From NCBI RefSeq assembly GCF_005405165.1, contig NZ_BJDN01000002.1, forward strand, positions 99,696 through 163,695: a DNA stretch of 64,000 bases, in the 5' to 3' direction. A program made the position numbers and the translations under genes. Source of the DNA: Loigolactobacillus binensis. GTDB lineage: Bacteria; Bacillota; Bacilli; Lactobacillales; Lactobacillaceae. The notes beneath the pieces are model-generated. The model was not told the DNA's origin and did not search any database. It saw only the letters and a program-made list of their open reading frames with translations. Below, one piece after another: positions 27,501 to 36,609 of the stretch (positions within the stretch are counted from its first letter, which is position 1; each line of letters begins with the position of its first letter).

Positions 27501-28084
27501 CCGAATACGAGCGGGTCAGCCAACGTTACGAATTTTTACAGGCGCAGCGCCATGATCTATTAGGTGCGCGGGAGCAATTAGCGGCAACAATGGCCGAAAT
27601 GGATCAAGAAGTCAGTCAACGGTTTAAGGCAACTTTTACGGCGACAGCCCAAGCTTTTGCGGCGATTTTTCCGCAGATGTTTGGCGGCGGGCAGGCAGAA
27701 TTAAGCTTGACGGACCCAGCGAATTTATTGACCACTGGCATTGAGATCACTGCGCAGCCACCGGGTAAAAAGTTGCAGCAATTAAGCTTGTTATCTGGCG
27801 GTGAGCGGGCGTTGACGGCGATCACGTTATTATTTGCCATTATTCACGTGCGGCCAGTGCCGTTATGTATTTTAGATGAAGTGGAAGCCGCGTTGGATGA
27901 GGCCAATGTTGACCGTTTTGGTCGTTTCTTACAGCGCTACGATCAGCAGACCCAATTTGTGGTCATTACGCACCGTAAAGGCACGATGATGGCGATGGAT
28001 GTTTTATTCGGCGTCGCGATGCAAGAATCCGGCGTTTCCCATATGGTTTCTGTGGCCTTAGCGACTGACCCGGCCACAGCATAA
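24533..28084 (+). CDS. smc: Chromosome partition protein SMC
   Basis: Condensin ATPase of 1183 residues. The N-terminal head has GPNGSGKSN. Two very glutamine-rich coiled coils flank a hinge at about residues 500-670 that contains GVIGAVAEL and GDILNPGGAMTGG. The C-terminal head has LSGGERALTAI and ILDEVEAALDE. It acts with ScpA/ScpB to compact the chromosome. The many Gln-Gln runs in the coils are pronounced but occur in other lactobacilli. GTG start behind AAAGGAG. Confidence 0.97.
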   Translation: MQLKTLEINGFKSFADKTVIQFDHGLTGIVGPNGSGKSNITEAIRWALGEQSAKSLRGGKMPDIIFAGSSERKPLNRAEVTLTFDNSDHQLKTEYDQVSVTRTLYRDGTSAFYLNQKSCRLKDIVNLFMDSGLGRESFSIISQGKIAAIFNSKPEDRRGIIEEAAGVVKYKQRKKEADSQLTTTADNLHRVADIIAELAQQVEPLKEQSSLAKDYLQQKKQLDQVTKTLLVRQIEKQAASKTQQQQELKAAQENVRLAQHNQTAFQTKVTAQKAAQQKITQRLDTLQQDQLRITKQQAELAGQAELAGERRQVAQDKLTDLTAALKKQQQQLTALQQTLTTEKTALAQAEQVLQQKQQLVKNYTQAQQVDEATLKQKVESLRQDYIDQLQQQTTLHNEAVYLAREQQQSQVRDQKQQDQQTALAAQQQALAQQLTAAKAQATQLQHKVTQQQRQQQQLADQLAAKQQHYEQQQQQWYQALAIMQKAQAQQASLAEMKDDYSGFYAGVRGVLKHKAQLSGVIGAVAELLTVPAKYNQALEAILGNQLQAVVVTDEAAGKRSITYLKQQRLGRATFLPLAVMQPQHLSSLQQQQLAQQPGFIGVAAELVEFAPEHANVMRHLLGRIVVASDLNAAIKLAALLQHRVRIVTLDGDILNPGGAMTGGGKTRQNGLLAQEQKQRELVTQLAQMKQQLAAKETALQTLKQQITTTDTQLTTAKTTAAQLAQQQLESQATLKDLTRQQTQLTRQQQTFDLTNQQQNAAATDYQQKVKANHDQATAVDAALATLQTQLKAQQTALASWQENQATTASQRQQAQTELAVVQEQQKQRQRTNQAHIEQQSVLQAAIVRDQQQVAQLQQRLSTQTKDHASNAADLQRAAQQLTKLAQQSAAVKTKRDQLAATLQQQEAQLAHAQTGYQQQLATQQRLENSLANLNTSLNQALTQLESEYNLSFEAAKATALTSDLAALQQQRKLLKLGLADLGEVNLGAIAEYERVSQRYEFLQAQRHDLLGAREQLAATMAEMDQEVSQRFKATFTATAQAFAAIFPQMFGGGQAELSLTDPANLLTTGIEITAQPPGKKLQQLSLLSGGERALTAITLLFAIIHVRPVPLCILDEVEAALDEANVDRFGRFLQRYDQQTQFVVITHRKGTMMAMDVLFGVAMQESGVSHMVSVALATDPATA

Positions 28085-28102
28085 TTAGGAGGCAGGTAGC
28101 CA

Positions 28103-28918
28103 ATGAGTATTCACATGATCGCGTTTGATTTAGATGGCACTTTATTAAATGACGCTAAAGAATTAACGCCGCGAACGGTGGCCACTTTACGGCAGTTGGC
28201 GGCGCAACAAGTGCAGCTTATTTTATGTACTGGTCGGCCGATCAACGCCATTTGGCCTTATTTGACGCAACTGGCGTTGACGGGCGCTAACAATTACGTG
28301 GTCACCTTTAATGGTGCGTTAGTCCAGCAAGTGGCCACTAAGCAAATTTTGGCCCAGCAAAGTCTGAATAAGGCCGCGCTAGCACCGTTAGTTGATTTTG
28401 CGCAAACGGTGGCGTGGCCACTGGATATTTTGGATTTTGAACAAGTTTATCCGTTGACCGAGTTACCATCTTCGTTATATCAACAAATGAATCCTAAATT
28501 AAAATTTGTGCCCCAAACTTTTGCTAGTTTAGATGCTAATTTAAAATATAGTAAGGCCGTGGTCGCCGCGGATCATCAGTTACTTGTGGCTGGGCAGCAG
28601 CAATTGCCAGTCACGTTGCAGGCGGCTTTTAATGTGGCTTCGTCGCGGACTAATTTACTGGAATTTAGTCCGCAAACGGTCACCAAGGCCACCGCGCTGG
28701 ACGTCTTGTTGCAGCGCTTTGGCTGGCAGCGGCAGCATTTAATGGCTTTTGGTGATCAATTAAACGATCTGTCAATGTTGCAGGCAGCGGGTACTGGTGT
28801 GGCGATGGTCAACGGGGTGGCAGCGATCAAAGCCGCTGCTGATCAGGTCACCACCGCCAGCAATGATGACGATGGGGTCGCCCGCTTCTTACAGGCCTAT
28901 TTTCAACTAACGGTCTAA
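28103..28918 (+). CDS. Cof-type HAD-IIB family phosphatase
   Basis: A 271-residue haloacid-dehalogenase-type hydrolase. Motif I is FDLDGTLLND, motif II CTGRP, motif III includes a lysine in TVTKATALD and motif IV is FGDQLNDLSML. The IIB cap lies between motifs II and III. Such enzymes dephosphorylate sugar phosphates or flavin/PLP intermediates; the substrate cannot be told. It sits between smc and ftsY, as commonly in Lactobacillaceae. Confidence 0.88.
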   Translation: MSIHMIAFDLDGTLLNDAKELTPRTVATLRQLAAQQVQLILCTGRPINAIWPYLTQLALTGANNYVVTFNGALVQQVATKQILAQQSLNKAALAPLVDFAQTVAWPLDILDFEQVYPLTELPSSLYQQMNPKLKFVPQTFASLDANLKYSKAVVAADHQLLVAGQQQLPVTLQAAFNVASSRTNLLEFSPQTVTKATALDVLLQRFGWQRQHLMAFGDQLNDLSMLQAAGTGVAMVNGVAAIKAAADQVTTASNDDDGVARFLQAYFQLTV

Positions 28919-29036
28919 AGGTTGGTATAGACGTAAAAAAAGGTCGTTAACTGCAGGGGTACCAGTAACTTTAATGGCAGCAGGGTACAAAAAACAGCTT
29001 GTTATTTGTGCTACGCTTTAGATGAGGAGGGATCAG

Positions 29037-30044
29037 ATGGGATTATTTGATAAAATTAAGCAGGCGTTTACCGGTGGTGCCAAGCCGGAAGAAACGGCGG
29101 CGGAAGAAAAATATGATAAAGGTTTAGAAAAAAGCCGCAAAACCTTTGGCGATCGTTTAAACGCTTTATTCGCCAATTTTCGTACGGTGGATGAGGATTT
29201 TTTCGATGACTTAGAGGAAACTTTGATCGGGGCCGATGTCGGCTATGAAATGGCGGTCAAGTTAAGCGACGAATTGCGGGATGAAGTTAAATTACGGAAC
29301 GCTAAAAGTCAGCAAGAAGTGGCGGCGACGATCGTTGAAAAGCTAGTTAACATTTACGAAGCGGAAGGCACTGATGAAAACAACGCCATTAATTTTGCGG
29401 CAGAGGGACCAACGGTGATCTTGTTTGTTGGTGTTAACGGTGTCGGTAAAACCACCACCGTCGGCAAACTGGCTCATCAGTACAAAGAAGAAGGCAAAAA
29501 GGTGGTTTTGGCGGCTGCCGATACTTTCCGTGCTGGCGCCATCGAACAGCTCCAAGTCTGGGGCCAACGGGCGGAGGTGCCGGTGATCGCTGGTAAGGCC
29601 CAAAGCGATCCGGCAGCAGTGGTTTACGATGCGGTGCAAAAGGTCAAGCGTGATCACGATGACGTTTTATTAGTTGATACCGCTGGCCGGTTGCAGAACA
29701 AAGTCAACTTGATGAACGAGTTGGAAAAAATCAAACGGGTGATCGCCCGGGAAATTCCGGAAGCACCCCACGAAGTTTTGCTGGTACTGGATTCAACGAC
29801 CGGCCAAAATGCGTTGATCCAAGCGAAGCAATTTAAGGAGACCACCAACGTCACCGGGATCGTCTTGACGAAATTAGACGGTACTGCTAAAGGCGGGATC
29901 GTTTTGGCGATCCGCAGTGAACTGGACGTGCCGGTTAAATTAGTTGGTTTAGGTGAACAGATCAATGATCTACAGCCGTTTGACGCTAATGCGTTTGTTT
30001 ACGGCTTGTTCAAGGATCTGATCCAACCGGAAAAAACGGAATAA
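29037..30044 (+). CDS. ftsY: Signal recognition particle receptor FtsY
   Basis: SRP receptor GTPase of 335 residues. A short acidic A domain is followed by the N domain (FFDDLEETLIGADVG) and the G domain with GVNGVGKTTTVGKLA, DTFRAGAIEQL, DTAGR and TKLDGTAKGG. It docks ribosome-SRP complexes at the Sec translocon. The start at 29037 follows GAGGAGGG; an ATG at 29022 would include the Shine-Dalgarno and is rejected. Confidence 0.96.
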   Translation: MGLFDKIKQAFTGGAKPEETAAEEKYDKGLEKSRKTFGDRLNALFANFRTVDEDFFDDLEETLIGADVGYEMAVKLSDELRDEVKLRNAKSQQEVAATIVEKLVNIYEAEGTDENNAINFAAEGPTVILFVGVNGVGKTTTVGKLAHQYKEEGKKVVLAAADTFRAGAIEQLQVWGQRAEVPVIAGKAQSDPAAVVYDAVQKVKRDHDDVLLVDTAGRLQNKVNLMNELEKIKRVIAREIPEAPHEVLLVLDSTTGQNALIQAKQFKETTNVTGIVLTKLDGTAKGGIVLAIRSELDVPVKLVGLGEQINDLQPFDANAFVYGLFKDLIQPEKTE

Positions 30045-30089
30045 AAAAGGGTGCGCCGTTAGCTAAAAAGTTAAGGCCGCACCAGTCAC

Positions 30090-30131
30090 AAAAAAAGGAG
30101 GGACAACAGTAATTGTTGTCACCTCCTTTTA
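30090..30131. terminator. Bidirectional terminator after ftsY
   Basis: A long stem, AAAGGAGG...ACAACAGT pairing with ATTGTTGT...CCTCCTTT, flanked by A7 and T4. The minus-strand T tract is the stronger and serves the small membrane-protein gene. A second hairpin with GGTGCG/CGCACC lies just upstream at about 30051-30080. Confidence 0.8.
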
Positions 30132-30138
30132 AATCATC

Positions 30139-30465
30139 TTATTTAGCTGTTTTTGGTGCTGAGACCCGGCCAAAAATAAACTGACAAATGATCAACACAA
30201 CGTTGACCCAGTTTAAAATGCCCAACCAGCTTGTTTGGGGAACTTTACTTGAAGCGGAACCCAACGCCCACTGGATGAAACCGTTATCGCCATAAGCCCA
30301 AACAACCAATAAACCAGCAATGAGTGCAAAAATATTTAGAAAGCCAAACGCCCATAAATTACCGCGCTCGCCATTGGCTAAATATTTGAGGGAGAAACCG
30401 ACGTTCCAGATCAACCAGACGAATAATACTAGAACTGCGGCCCAATAAATAATAACAGGTACCAT
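30139..30465 (-). CDS. Small integral membrane protein, function unknown
   Basis: A 108-residue protein with about four membrane helices (near residues 3-22, 38-58, 60-75 and 84-100) and a short polar C-terminus. The loop YLANGERGNLWAFGF is its most distinctive part. The start at 30465 has AAAGGAGG upstream on the minus strand. It lies alone between ftsY and ylxM, in the opposite direction. No family assigned. Confidence 0.7.
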   Translation of the reverse strand: MVPVIIYWAAVLVLFVWLIWNVGFSLKYLANGERGNLWAFGFLNIFALIAGLLVVWAYGDNGFIQWALGSASSKVPQTSWLGILNWVNVVLIICQFIFGRVSAPKTAK

Positions 30466-30672
30466 GTTGTAGCCTCCTTTCAAAAGCAGTCACCATTAGT
30501 TATGAATAACCAATAGGTCGATTCAATCTTATTTTAGCAGATTACGCGTAAAAAAACAGTTAAAATTGTTAACGTTCCCACAAATTATCAATTTTGTGGC
30601 TTGTAATTGATTTTGCATTCAGCTTAGGTTACGCTTAACAAGTATGCAGAAAATGAAATGCTGGAGTTTAAT

Positions 30673-31017
30673 ATGGAAATTGAAAAAAATAATCGGGTGA
30701 ATTCATTATTTGAATTTTACGCGCCGTTATTAACTAAAAAACAATATCATTATCTGCAGCTTTATTACGCAGATGACTACTCATTAGGCGAAATTGCGGC
30801 AGAATTTAACGTGAGTCGCCAGGCCGTCTATGATAATATTAAACGGACCGAAAAAATTCTAGAAGCCTATGAGCAAAAGTTACAGCTTTATCATGATTTT
30901 CAGATCCGCAATGACGCCGTTGATCGCCTGCAAGCTTATGTGCAGGCGCATTATCGCCAGGACCAACAATTAATGCAGTTGGTCGGTGAGCTGGAACAAG
31001 ATGAAGCGGACGAGTAG
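30673..31017 (+). CDS. ylxM: YlxM family SRP-associated helix-turn-helix protein
   Basis: A 114-residue protein beginning [20 protein letters not shown], with a sigma-70 region-4-like helix-turn-helix ([20 protein letters not shown]). It is conserved before ffh in Firmicutes and is thought to modulate SRP. The start at 30673 has GGAG upstream; an ATG at 30658 is less likely. Confidence 0.92.
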   Translation: MEIEKNNRVNSLFEFYAPLLTKKQYHYLQLYYADDYSLGEIAAEFNVSRQAVYDNIKRTEKILEAYEQKLQLYHDFQIRNDAVDRLQAYVQAHYRQDQQLMQLVGELEQDEADE

Positions 31018-31081
31018 CGCCGGCCAAAGCGCCTAGGCATAATGAGGCAGTCTGACTTAACTTAAATTAGAGGGTGAAATA

Positions 31082-32518
31082 ATGGCATTTGAGGGTTTAA
31101 CTGAGCGTTTACAAAACGCTATGAGTAAATTACGCCGTAAAGGCAAAATATCGGAGGCTGATCTGCGCGACGCAATGCGCGAGATCCGGTTAGCTTTGTT
31201 GGAAGCCGACGTTAACTTTGGTGTCGTCAAAGATTTCGTCAAAACCGTTCGCGAACGCGCCATCGGCAGTGAAGTGCTGGAAAGCTTGACCCCAGCGCAG
31301 CAGATCGTCAAGATCGTCGATGAAGAATTGACCAAGGTTATGGGGGCTGAAGCGGTACCGCTGAACAAAGCACCGCACATTCCGACGATCATCATGATGG
31401 TCGGCCTGCAAGGGGCTGGGAAAACGACCACCGCTGGAAAGTTGGCCAACCGCTTAAAAACCAACGACCACGCGCGGCCATTATTTATTGCGGCCGATGT
31501 TTACCGGCCAGCTGCCATTGATCAGTTGCAGGTGGTGGCCCAACAAGTGGGCGCGCCGGTTTTCCAATTAGGGACGGACGTTGATCCCCGCGAGATCGTC
31601 CGCCAAGGGCTAGCTCAAGCAGCGGAGAATAAAAATGACTACGTGATCATTGATACTGCCGGCCGGCTGCAGATCGATGAAAAGCTGATGCAAGAATTGG
31701 CCGACATCAAGTCCTTAGCACAGCCCAATGAAATTCTGCTGACCGTCGACGCGATGACCGGGCAAAATGCCGTTAACGTGGCTGAAAGCTTTAATCAGCA
31801 GTTGGACATCACCGGGGTCGTTTTGACTAAATTAGATGGCGATACGCGTGGTGGGGCGGCTTTGTCGATTCGGGCCGTCACCGGTAAACCGATCAAGTTC
31901 ACCGGTCAAGGTGAAAAGCTGACCGACTTAGATGTTTTCCATCCCGACCGCATGGCCGATCGCATCCTGGGCATGGGCGACATGCTGACCCTGATCGAAA
32001 AGGCGCAAACCGACTACGATGAGAAAAAAGCGGCCGATCTTGCCGAAAAAATGCAAGAGAACACCTTTGATTTTAACGACTTTATCGACCAATTAGATCA
32101 AGTCCAGAAAATGGGTGGGATCCAAGATATTTTGAAAATGATGCCGGGAATGAATAACGTGCCCGGCTTAGATAAAGTGCAAATGGGACCTAAAGAAACG
32201 GGCCACATGAAGGCGGTTGTTTATTCCATGACCCCGGCTGAACGAACTAACCCTGATCTATTGAATCCAAGTCGCCGCCGTCGGATCGCTGCCGGCGCTG
32301 GCCGTCCGATCCAAGAAGTCAACCGGATGATCAAACAATTTAAAGAATCCCGCAAAATGATGAGCAAAATGTCCAACGGTAACTTTGCGGGTATGGACCA
32401 AATGTTTGGCCAGGGGATGTCCGGCCGCTTAGGTAAAATGGCGATGGGCTCCATGGTGCGCAAACAAAAGAAGCAAAAGCAAAAACGCTTAAAGCAAGCG
32501 CGTAAACGCCGTAAATAG
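31082..32518 (+). CDS. ffh: Signal recognition particle protein Ffh
   Basis: SRP54 GTPase of 478 residues. The N domain is followed by the G domain: GLQGAGKTTTAGKLA, DVYRPAAIDQL, DTAGRLQ and TKLDGDTRGG. The methionine-rich M domain (from about 300) binds signal peptides and 4.5S RNA and contains KMMPGMNN and a C-terminal basic tail. It is paired with ylxM, and works with FtsY encoded just upstream. Confidence 0.97.
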   Translation: MAFEGLTERLQNAMSKLRRKGKISEADLRDAMREIRLALLEADVNFGVVKDFVKTVRERAIGSEVLESLTPAQQIVKIVDEELTKVMGAEAVPLNKAPHIPTIIMMVGLQGAGKTTTAGKLANRLKTNDHARPLFIAADVYRPAAIDQLQVVAQQVGAPVFQLGTDVDPREIVRQGLAQAAENKNDYVIIDTAGRLQIDEKLMQELADIKSLAQPNEILLTVDAMTGQNAVNVAESFNQQLDITGVVLTKLDGDTRGGAALSIRAVTGKPIKFTGQGEKLTDLDVFHPDRMADRILGMGDMLTLIEKAQTDYDEKKAADLAEKMQENTFDFNDFIDQLDQVQKMGGIQDILKMMPGMNNVPGLDKVQMGPKETGHMKAVVYSMTPAERTNPDLLNPSRRRRIAAGAGRPIQEVNRMIKQFKESRKMMSKMSNGNFAGMDQMFGQGMSGRLGKMAMGSMVRKQKKQKQKRLKQARKRRK

Positions 32519-32548
32519 CGACGTAAGGCAGGCTTATAAGCACAAAAT

Positions 32549-32580
32549 AAAGGAGCTGCCGTTTGGCAAACTCCTTTATT
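32549..32580. terminator. Terminator between ffh and the CsbD-like gene
   Basis: Stem AAAGGAG/CTCCTTT enclosing TGCC/GGCA. T-rich flanks on both sides make it plausible for both convergent genes. Confidence 0.65.
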
Positions 32581-32779
32581 GGTCGTCGTCAGTCTTAGCA
32601 GCACGCTGAAGCTTAGCCCGTTTTTCTTGGGTTTTGACTTCGGCTAAATGCTTGGCTTTTTCCTTAGCTTTAGCTTGTTCTTGTTCGAGCTGTCCTTTGG
32701 TTTCCAGCTCATCGTTATTCGCCACTTTACCAGCGGCCTCCTTGAGCTTACCTTTTAGCTTATCCATTTTACTGGCCAT
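32576..32779 (-). CDS. CsbD-like stress protein
   Basis: A 67-residue, highly charged, lysine- and alanine-rich protein. It begins MASKMDKLKGKLKEAAGKV, the signature of the CsbD family, and contains ELETKGQLEQ. CsbD-like proteins are induced by general stress; their action is unknown. The start at 32779 follows AAAGGAGCT on the minus strand; six upstream codons are discarded. Confidence 0.88.
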   Translation of the reverse strand: MASKMDKLKGKLKEAAGKVANNDELETKGQLEQEQAKAKEKAKHLAEVKTQEKRAKLQRAAKTDDDQ

Positions 32780-33016
32780 TGCGTCAGCTCCTTTCAAGGC
32801 TAGTTCCTTGGTTCTACTTTAATTATCGCAAGTTGTGCCGTCCAGTGCGAATAATATGCCTGTTGCTGGTTAACCGCTAAGGCTGCCGAATTAGTCAAAA
32901 AATAGCCGCCAGTTTAAAAAAATAAATTATTTTAAGAGAAAAATAGCGGCTAAGAGGCCTTTTATGGGGGCTAAACACTGCTAGATAGGCATTTTAAACC
33001 TGTAAAGAAAAAACCC

Positions 33017-33045
33017 TTTACAACACTGCCAATAACTGGTATATT
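33017..33045 (+). promoter_or_regulatory. rpsP operon promoter
   Basis: TTTACA, 17-bp spacer, TATATT, 34 bases before the rpsP start. A short inverted repeat GTAAAG/CTTTAC overlaps the -35. Confidence 0.75.
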
Positions 33046-33078
33046 TATTAGCGTTGAATAAGTTAAGGAGGTGCAGTA

Positions 33079-33354
33079 ATGGCAGTTAAAATTCGTTTAA
33101 AGCGGATGGGTTCTAAGAAGCGCCCATTCTACCGTATCGTTGTGGCTGATTCACGTTCACCTCGTGATGGCCGTTTCATCGAAACCGTCGGCACATATAA
33201 CCCATTAGTTAATCCCGCCGAAGTTAAATTAGAAGAAGACACAATCCTTGATTGGTTACAAAAAGGTGCGCAACCTTCTGATACAGTACGGAACATTTTA
33301 TCCAATCATGGTATCATGCAAAAATTGCACGAAGCAAAATTCGCTAAGAAATAA
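33079..33354 (+). CDS. rpsP: 30S ribosomal protein S16
   Basis: A 91-residue ribosomal protein beginning [20 protein letters not shown], with [16 protein letters not shown] strong AAGGAGG precedes the start. It heads the rpsP-khpA-rimM-trmD group that serves 30S assembly and tRNA modification. Confidence 0.98.
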   Translation: MAVKIRLKRMGSKKRPFYRIVVADSRSPRDGRFIETVGTYNPLVNPAEVKLEEDTILDWLQKGAQPSDTVRNILSNHGIMQKLHEAKFAKK

Positions 33355-33364
33355 GGATTAAACG

Positions 33365-33604
33365 ATGACCGATGTGAAAGAACTAATTATTACGATTGTT
33401 CAGCCACTCGTCACCTATCCTGATGACATTCAGGTCACAACTCACGAAACGGAACGGTTTCATGAATATGATCTCCACGTCAACCATGAAGATATTGGGC
33501 GTATCATTGGTAAACAAGGTCGAGTGGCACAGGCGATTCGAACGATCGTTTATAGTGTGAAAGTCCCGGGTAACAAGCGGGTGCGTCTCAACATTATTGA
33601 ATAA
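33365..33604 (+). CDS. khpA: KH-domain RNA-binding protein KhpA
   Basis: A 79-residue single KH domain with the GxxG loop in RIIGKQGRVAQAIRTIV. KhpA forms a complex with KhpB/EloR and binds many RNAs, affecting cell elongation and sRNA action in related bacteria. It follows rpsP by 10 bases. Confidence 0.94.
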   Translation: MTDVKELIITIVQPLVTYPDDIQVTTHETERFHEYDLHVNHEDIGRIIGKQGRVAQAIRTIVYSVKVPGNKRVRLNIIE

Positions 33605-33609
33605 AACAG

Positions 33610-33655
33610 TTAAACGCCTCAATAAGACAGTGATGTTTTATGGGGTGTTTTTGTT
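33610..33655 (+). terminator. Terminator after khpA
   Basis: About 17 pairs with one mismatch and several G-U pairs around a GTGA loop, followed by five T. It separates rpsP-khpA from rimM-trmD. Confidence 0.75.
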
Positions 33656-33752
33656 TAGTGTGCTGCACTTAGACGGTAAACGTTTGGGCCAGCATTTTTA
33701 GACGAAATCAGTTGCAAGGTGCTAGCTTTTAGCACGCTGGAAAGGAATTAGC

Positions 33753-34283
33753 ATGAGCGAAAACTATTATACAGTCGGTCGCATCGTCAACACCCACGGT
33801 ATCCGCGGCGAGGTGCGCGTGATGGCGACGACTGACTTTCCCACCGAACGGTTTCGGCCGGGGGCAAAGCTGTACGTTAAACCAATGGGCAAGCCCCAAG
33901 CTTTAACGGTGAAAACTCACCGGCTGCATAAGAATTTTAATTTGCTATCGTTTGAAGAATTAGCTGATTTAACGGCCGTTGAACCGTTAAAGGGCCAGAC
34001 CTTATATGTTGCCGGTGCTGATCAGCAAGAATTAGCCGCTGACGAAGGCTTTTACTACCGGGATATCATTGGCCTTAAAATCGTTGAACAGGCGACTGGC
34101 GCTGATTTAGGCACAGTTAAGGAGATCCTCAGTCCGGGGGCTAATGATGTCTGGGTGATCGCCCGCCCGGGACAAAAAGATTGGCTGTTGCCGTACATCA
34201 AACAGGTGGTTTTAAACGTTGATCTAACGGCGCAACAGGCGTTAGTTGACTTACCGGAAGGATTGATCGATGATGCGGATTGA
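33753..34283 (+). CDS. rimM: 16S rRNA processing protein RimM
   Basis: A 176-residue assembly factor that binds S19 in the 30S head. The N-terminal domain has [15 protein letters not shown]; the PRC-barrel C-terminal domain has YYRDIIGL and [16 protein letters not shown] lies upstream. It overlaps trmD. Confidence 0.96.
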   Translation: MSENYYTVGRIVNTHGIRGEVRVMATTDFPTERFRPGAKLYVKPMGKPQALTVKTHRLHKNFNLLSFEELADLTAVEPLKGQTLYVAGADQQELAADEGFYYRDIIGLKIVEQATGADLGTVKEILSPGANDVWVIARPGQKDWLLPYIKQVVLNVDLTAQQALVDLPEGLIDDAD

Positions 34284-35010
34284 TGTGCTGAGTTTGTTTC
34301 CAAGTATGTTTACCGGGGTGTTCGAGCAGTCGATCATCGGTAAGGCGCAGCAGCGGCATTTGTTGGATATTGAAGTGACTGATTTTCGGGCCTACTCCGA
34401 TGATCTTAAGCACCACACCGTTGATGACTATCCCTATGGTGCTGGTGAAGGGATGTTGCTGAAGCCACAGCCGATTTTTGCGGCAATGGCGGCGTTGGAA
34501 CAAAAGCAACCGGGGCCGAAGCGGGTGATCCTGCTTGATCCTGCCGGTAAAAAGTTTGACCAAAGCGTTGCCACTGACTTAGCGACCAGCGAGCATTTAG
34601 TTTTTATTTGTGGCCATTATGAAGGCTACGACGAACGGATCCGCCATTTAGTCACCGACGAAATTTCACTTGGTGATTACGTCTTAACTGGCGGTGAACT
34701 AGGGGCAATGGTAGTGATCGACACCACGGTGCGCCTGATCCCCGGTGTGTTAGGCAATGAAAGCTCCGCGGACCATGACTCATTTTCGGATGGCTTGCTG
34801 GAACACCCGCAATATACGCGGCCCGCTGACTATAACGGCATGCAGGTTCCGGAAGTGTTGACCAACGGCAATCACCAACTGATCGCCCAATGGCAAGCAA
34901 AGGAAGCTTTGCGCCGCACTTATTTACGCCGCCCGGATCTGTTGCAAAAAGTTACTTTAACTGAGCAACAACAAAAACTACTAGCACAAATCAAACAAGA
35001 AGAAAAGTAG
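34273..35010 (+). CDS. trmD: tRNA (guanine-N1)-methyltransferase TrmD
   Basis: Methylates G37 of tRNAs to prevent frameshifting. SPOUT methyltransferase of 245 residues, beginning [13 protein letters not shown], with [13 protein letters not shown] and the trefoil-knot motif [15 protein letters not shown]. Of two adjacent ATG codons the second (34273) gives the typical N-terminus. It overlaps the end of rimM by 11 bases. Confidence 0.97.
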   Translation: MRIDVLSLFPSMFTGVFEQSIIGKAQQRHLLDIEVTDFRAYSDDLKHHTVDDYPYGAGEGMLLKPQPIFAAMAALEQKQPGPKRVILLDPAGKKFDQSVATDLATSEHLVFICGHYEGYDERIRHLVTDEISLGDYVLTGGELGAMVVIDTTVRLIPGVLGNESSADHDSFSDGLLEHPQYTRPADYNGMQVPEVLTNGNHQLIAQWQAKEALRRTYLRRPDLLQKVTLTEQQQKLLAQIKQEEK

Positions 35011-35089
35011 GCCGCCTAAATTGATGGTGGCAAAATGCGATTATGCAAGCTAGCTGCCAATAATTGACTGGCTGGCCGGAGGTGAGCCT

Positions 35090-35926
35090 ATGAAGCGTCG
35101 CGGCGCTTATTTACTATCGTTGTTGCTATTATTTACCGCAGGCTTATTTTATACCAGTACCCGTGTTCAGGCGACAACGCCGGCGCATTATCGGCGGCCA
35201 ACGTTGCTGATCGCAGGATTAGGTGCCGGCAAACAAACTTACAATAATTTTATTACCCATGCTGAACAGCGTGATGATGGGCGCTACGCTTTAACGGCAG
35301 TGATCGAGCCCGATCATATTCAGTATTTTGGTCACTGGCAGCCAGATTATCATCATCCGTTGATCAAAGTCGTTTTTGCCAATAAATGGGCTTCGTGGCA
35401 GCAAAATGCGATCTGGCTCAATCGCTTGCTAACCCAATTGAAGCAGCGTTACCACATTCGCAGTTTTAACGCGATCGCCCATTCCCGCGGCAATCTGGAT
35501 CTACTGATCGCGTATAGCCACCAACACCCGCTGCTTTTAAAGCGGGCGGTTTTGATCTCGGTGCCGGCAGATGGCGCGCTGGGACGAGGGGATACCCTGC
35601 AAAATCGGCTTTTAGCCAATGGGCGGCCGGAATTTCGGCATGATGCCTACCGCGATCTAGTGCATGCGCGGAAGGACTTTCCCCCTGGTGTTCATGTGCT
35701 CAGCATTATGGGCAATGTCGGTAACGGAACGGATTCGCGGGTGACCAACGTTTCCAGCAAATCCTTAGTACCAGCGCTAGGCCAACGCTTCTCGTCTTAC
35801 CGGCAAGTTTTGGTGCGGGGCCCCTTGGCTAGTCATCACCTGATCGTTCGCCGGAATCCGCGCGTCCGGCGGCTGGCCCTTAACTTTTTATGGCCAGAGC
35901 AGAAGGACAAACGCCCACCGCGGTAA
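35090..35926 (+). CDS. Secreted DUF915-type alpha/beta hydrolase
   Basis: A 278-residue protein with an N-terminal signal sequence (KRRGAYLLSLLLLFTAGLF, cleavage near VQA-TT). The body resembles DUF915 alpha/beta hydrolases: LLIAGLGAGKQTYNNFI, then the nucleophile elbow AIAHSRGN in place of the usual GHSMGG. The catalytic acid and histidine are probably in NVGNGTDSR and SHHLIVRR. The substrate is unknown. It lies between trmD and rplS with AGGTGAG before the ATG. Confidence 0.8.
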   Translation: MKRRGAYLLSLLLLFTAGLFYTSTRVQATTPAHYRRPTLLIAGLGAGKQTYNNFITHAEQRDDGRYALTAVIEPDHIQYFGHWQPDYHHPLIKVVFANKWASWQQNAIWLNRLLTQLKQRYHIRSFNAIAHSRGNLDLLIAYSHQHPLLLKRAVLISVPADGALGRGDTLQNRLLANGRPEFRHDAYRDLVHARKDFPPGVHVLSIMGNVGNGTDSRVTNVSSKSLVPALGQRFSSYRQVLVRGPLASHHLIVRRNPRVRRLALNFLWPEQKDKRPPR

Positions 35927-35935
35927 GATTTAAGC

Positions 35936-35964
35936 TTTACAGGCATAAAATTATATGCTAAAAT
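35936..35964 (+). promoter_or_regulatory. rplS promoter
   Basis: TTTACA, 17-bp spacer, TAAAAT. The spacer contains the inverted repeat GCATA/TATGC. Confidence 0.75.
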
Positions 35965-35969
35965 TTAAC

Positions 35970-36045
35970 TTTGTGATGAAGAGTCACTGATCACGATATT
36001 CCGCTGCTGCGGTTGCGGCAAGAATGTCTGTAGAAAAGGAGAAAT
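35970..36045 (+). ncRNA. Possible L19 leader in the rplS 5' UTR
   Basis: The 85-base leader between the promoter and rplS contains the GC-rich hairpin segment CCGCTGCTGCGGTTGCGG. Firmicutes often carry a structured L19 leader for autoregulation here. Assignment rests on position and hairpin potential, not on a model search. Confidence 0.4.
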
Positions 36046-36049
36046 TTTC

Positions 36050-36397
36050 ATGAATCCATTAATCGAAGAAATCACTAAAGAACAATTACGTTCTGATATC
36101 CCAGCATTTCGTCCTGGGGATACCGTTCGCGTTCACGCTCGTGTCGTTGAAGGCACTCGCGAACGGATCCAGTTGTTCGAAGGCGTTGTTATCAAACGGC
36201 GCGGCGAAGGCATCAGCGAAACTTACACTGTACGTAAAGTCAGTAACGGTGTCGGCGTTGAACGGACATTCCCGATCCACACACCACGTGTTGCCAAAAT
36301 CGAAGTTATTCGCTTTGGTAAAGTACGTCGGGCTAAATTGTACTACTTACGTGCATTGCACGGTAAAGCAGCACGGATCAAAGAAATCCGTCGTTAA
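36050..36397 (+). CDS. rplS: 50S ribosomal protein L19
   Basis: A 115-residue ribosomal protein with [27 protein letters not shown] and the basic C-terminal [16 protein letters not shown]. It contacts 16S rRNA at the subunit interface. Strong AAAAGGAG upstream. It ends the core block; a terminator follows directly. Confidence 0.98.
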   Translation: MNPLIEEITKEQLRSDIPAFRPGDTVRVHARVVEGTRERIQLFEGVVIKRRGEGISETYTVRKVSNGVGVERTFPIHTPRVAKIEVIRFGKVRRAKLYYLRALHGKAARIKEIRR

Positions 36398-36414
36398 GCT
36401 TACGCTACAGAAAC

Positions 36415-36438
36415 CGTCCAGAAATGGGCGTTTTTTTT
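36415..36438 (+). terminator. Terminator after rplS
   Basis: Stem CGTCC/GGGCG (one G-U) followed by eight T. Confidence 0.8.
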
Positions 36439-36609
36439 GTAGGGTTAAATAAAATGCTGCGCTGTATAAGTAAATGGGATGTAAAAATTGACTAGCTAAG
36501 CTTATTGCTGTTTTCCGATCTGTTGTTTATGAACTAGTTGCTGGGCACAGCACGGTTAACCAATTAGAGGTGGGCCTATGTGCGGTTTAGTAAGCGTTAG
36601 TAAAAATGC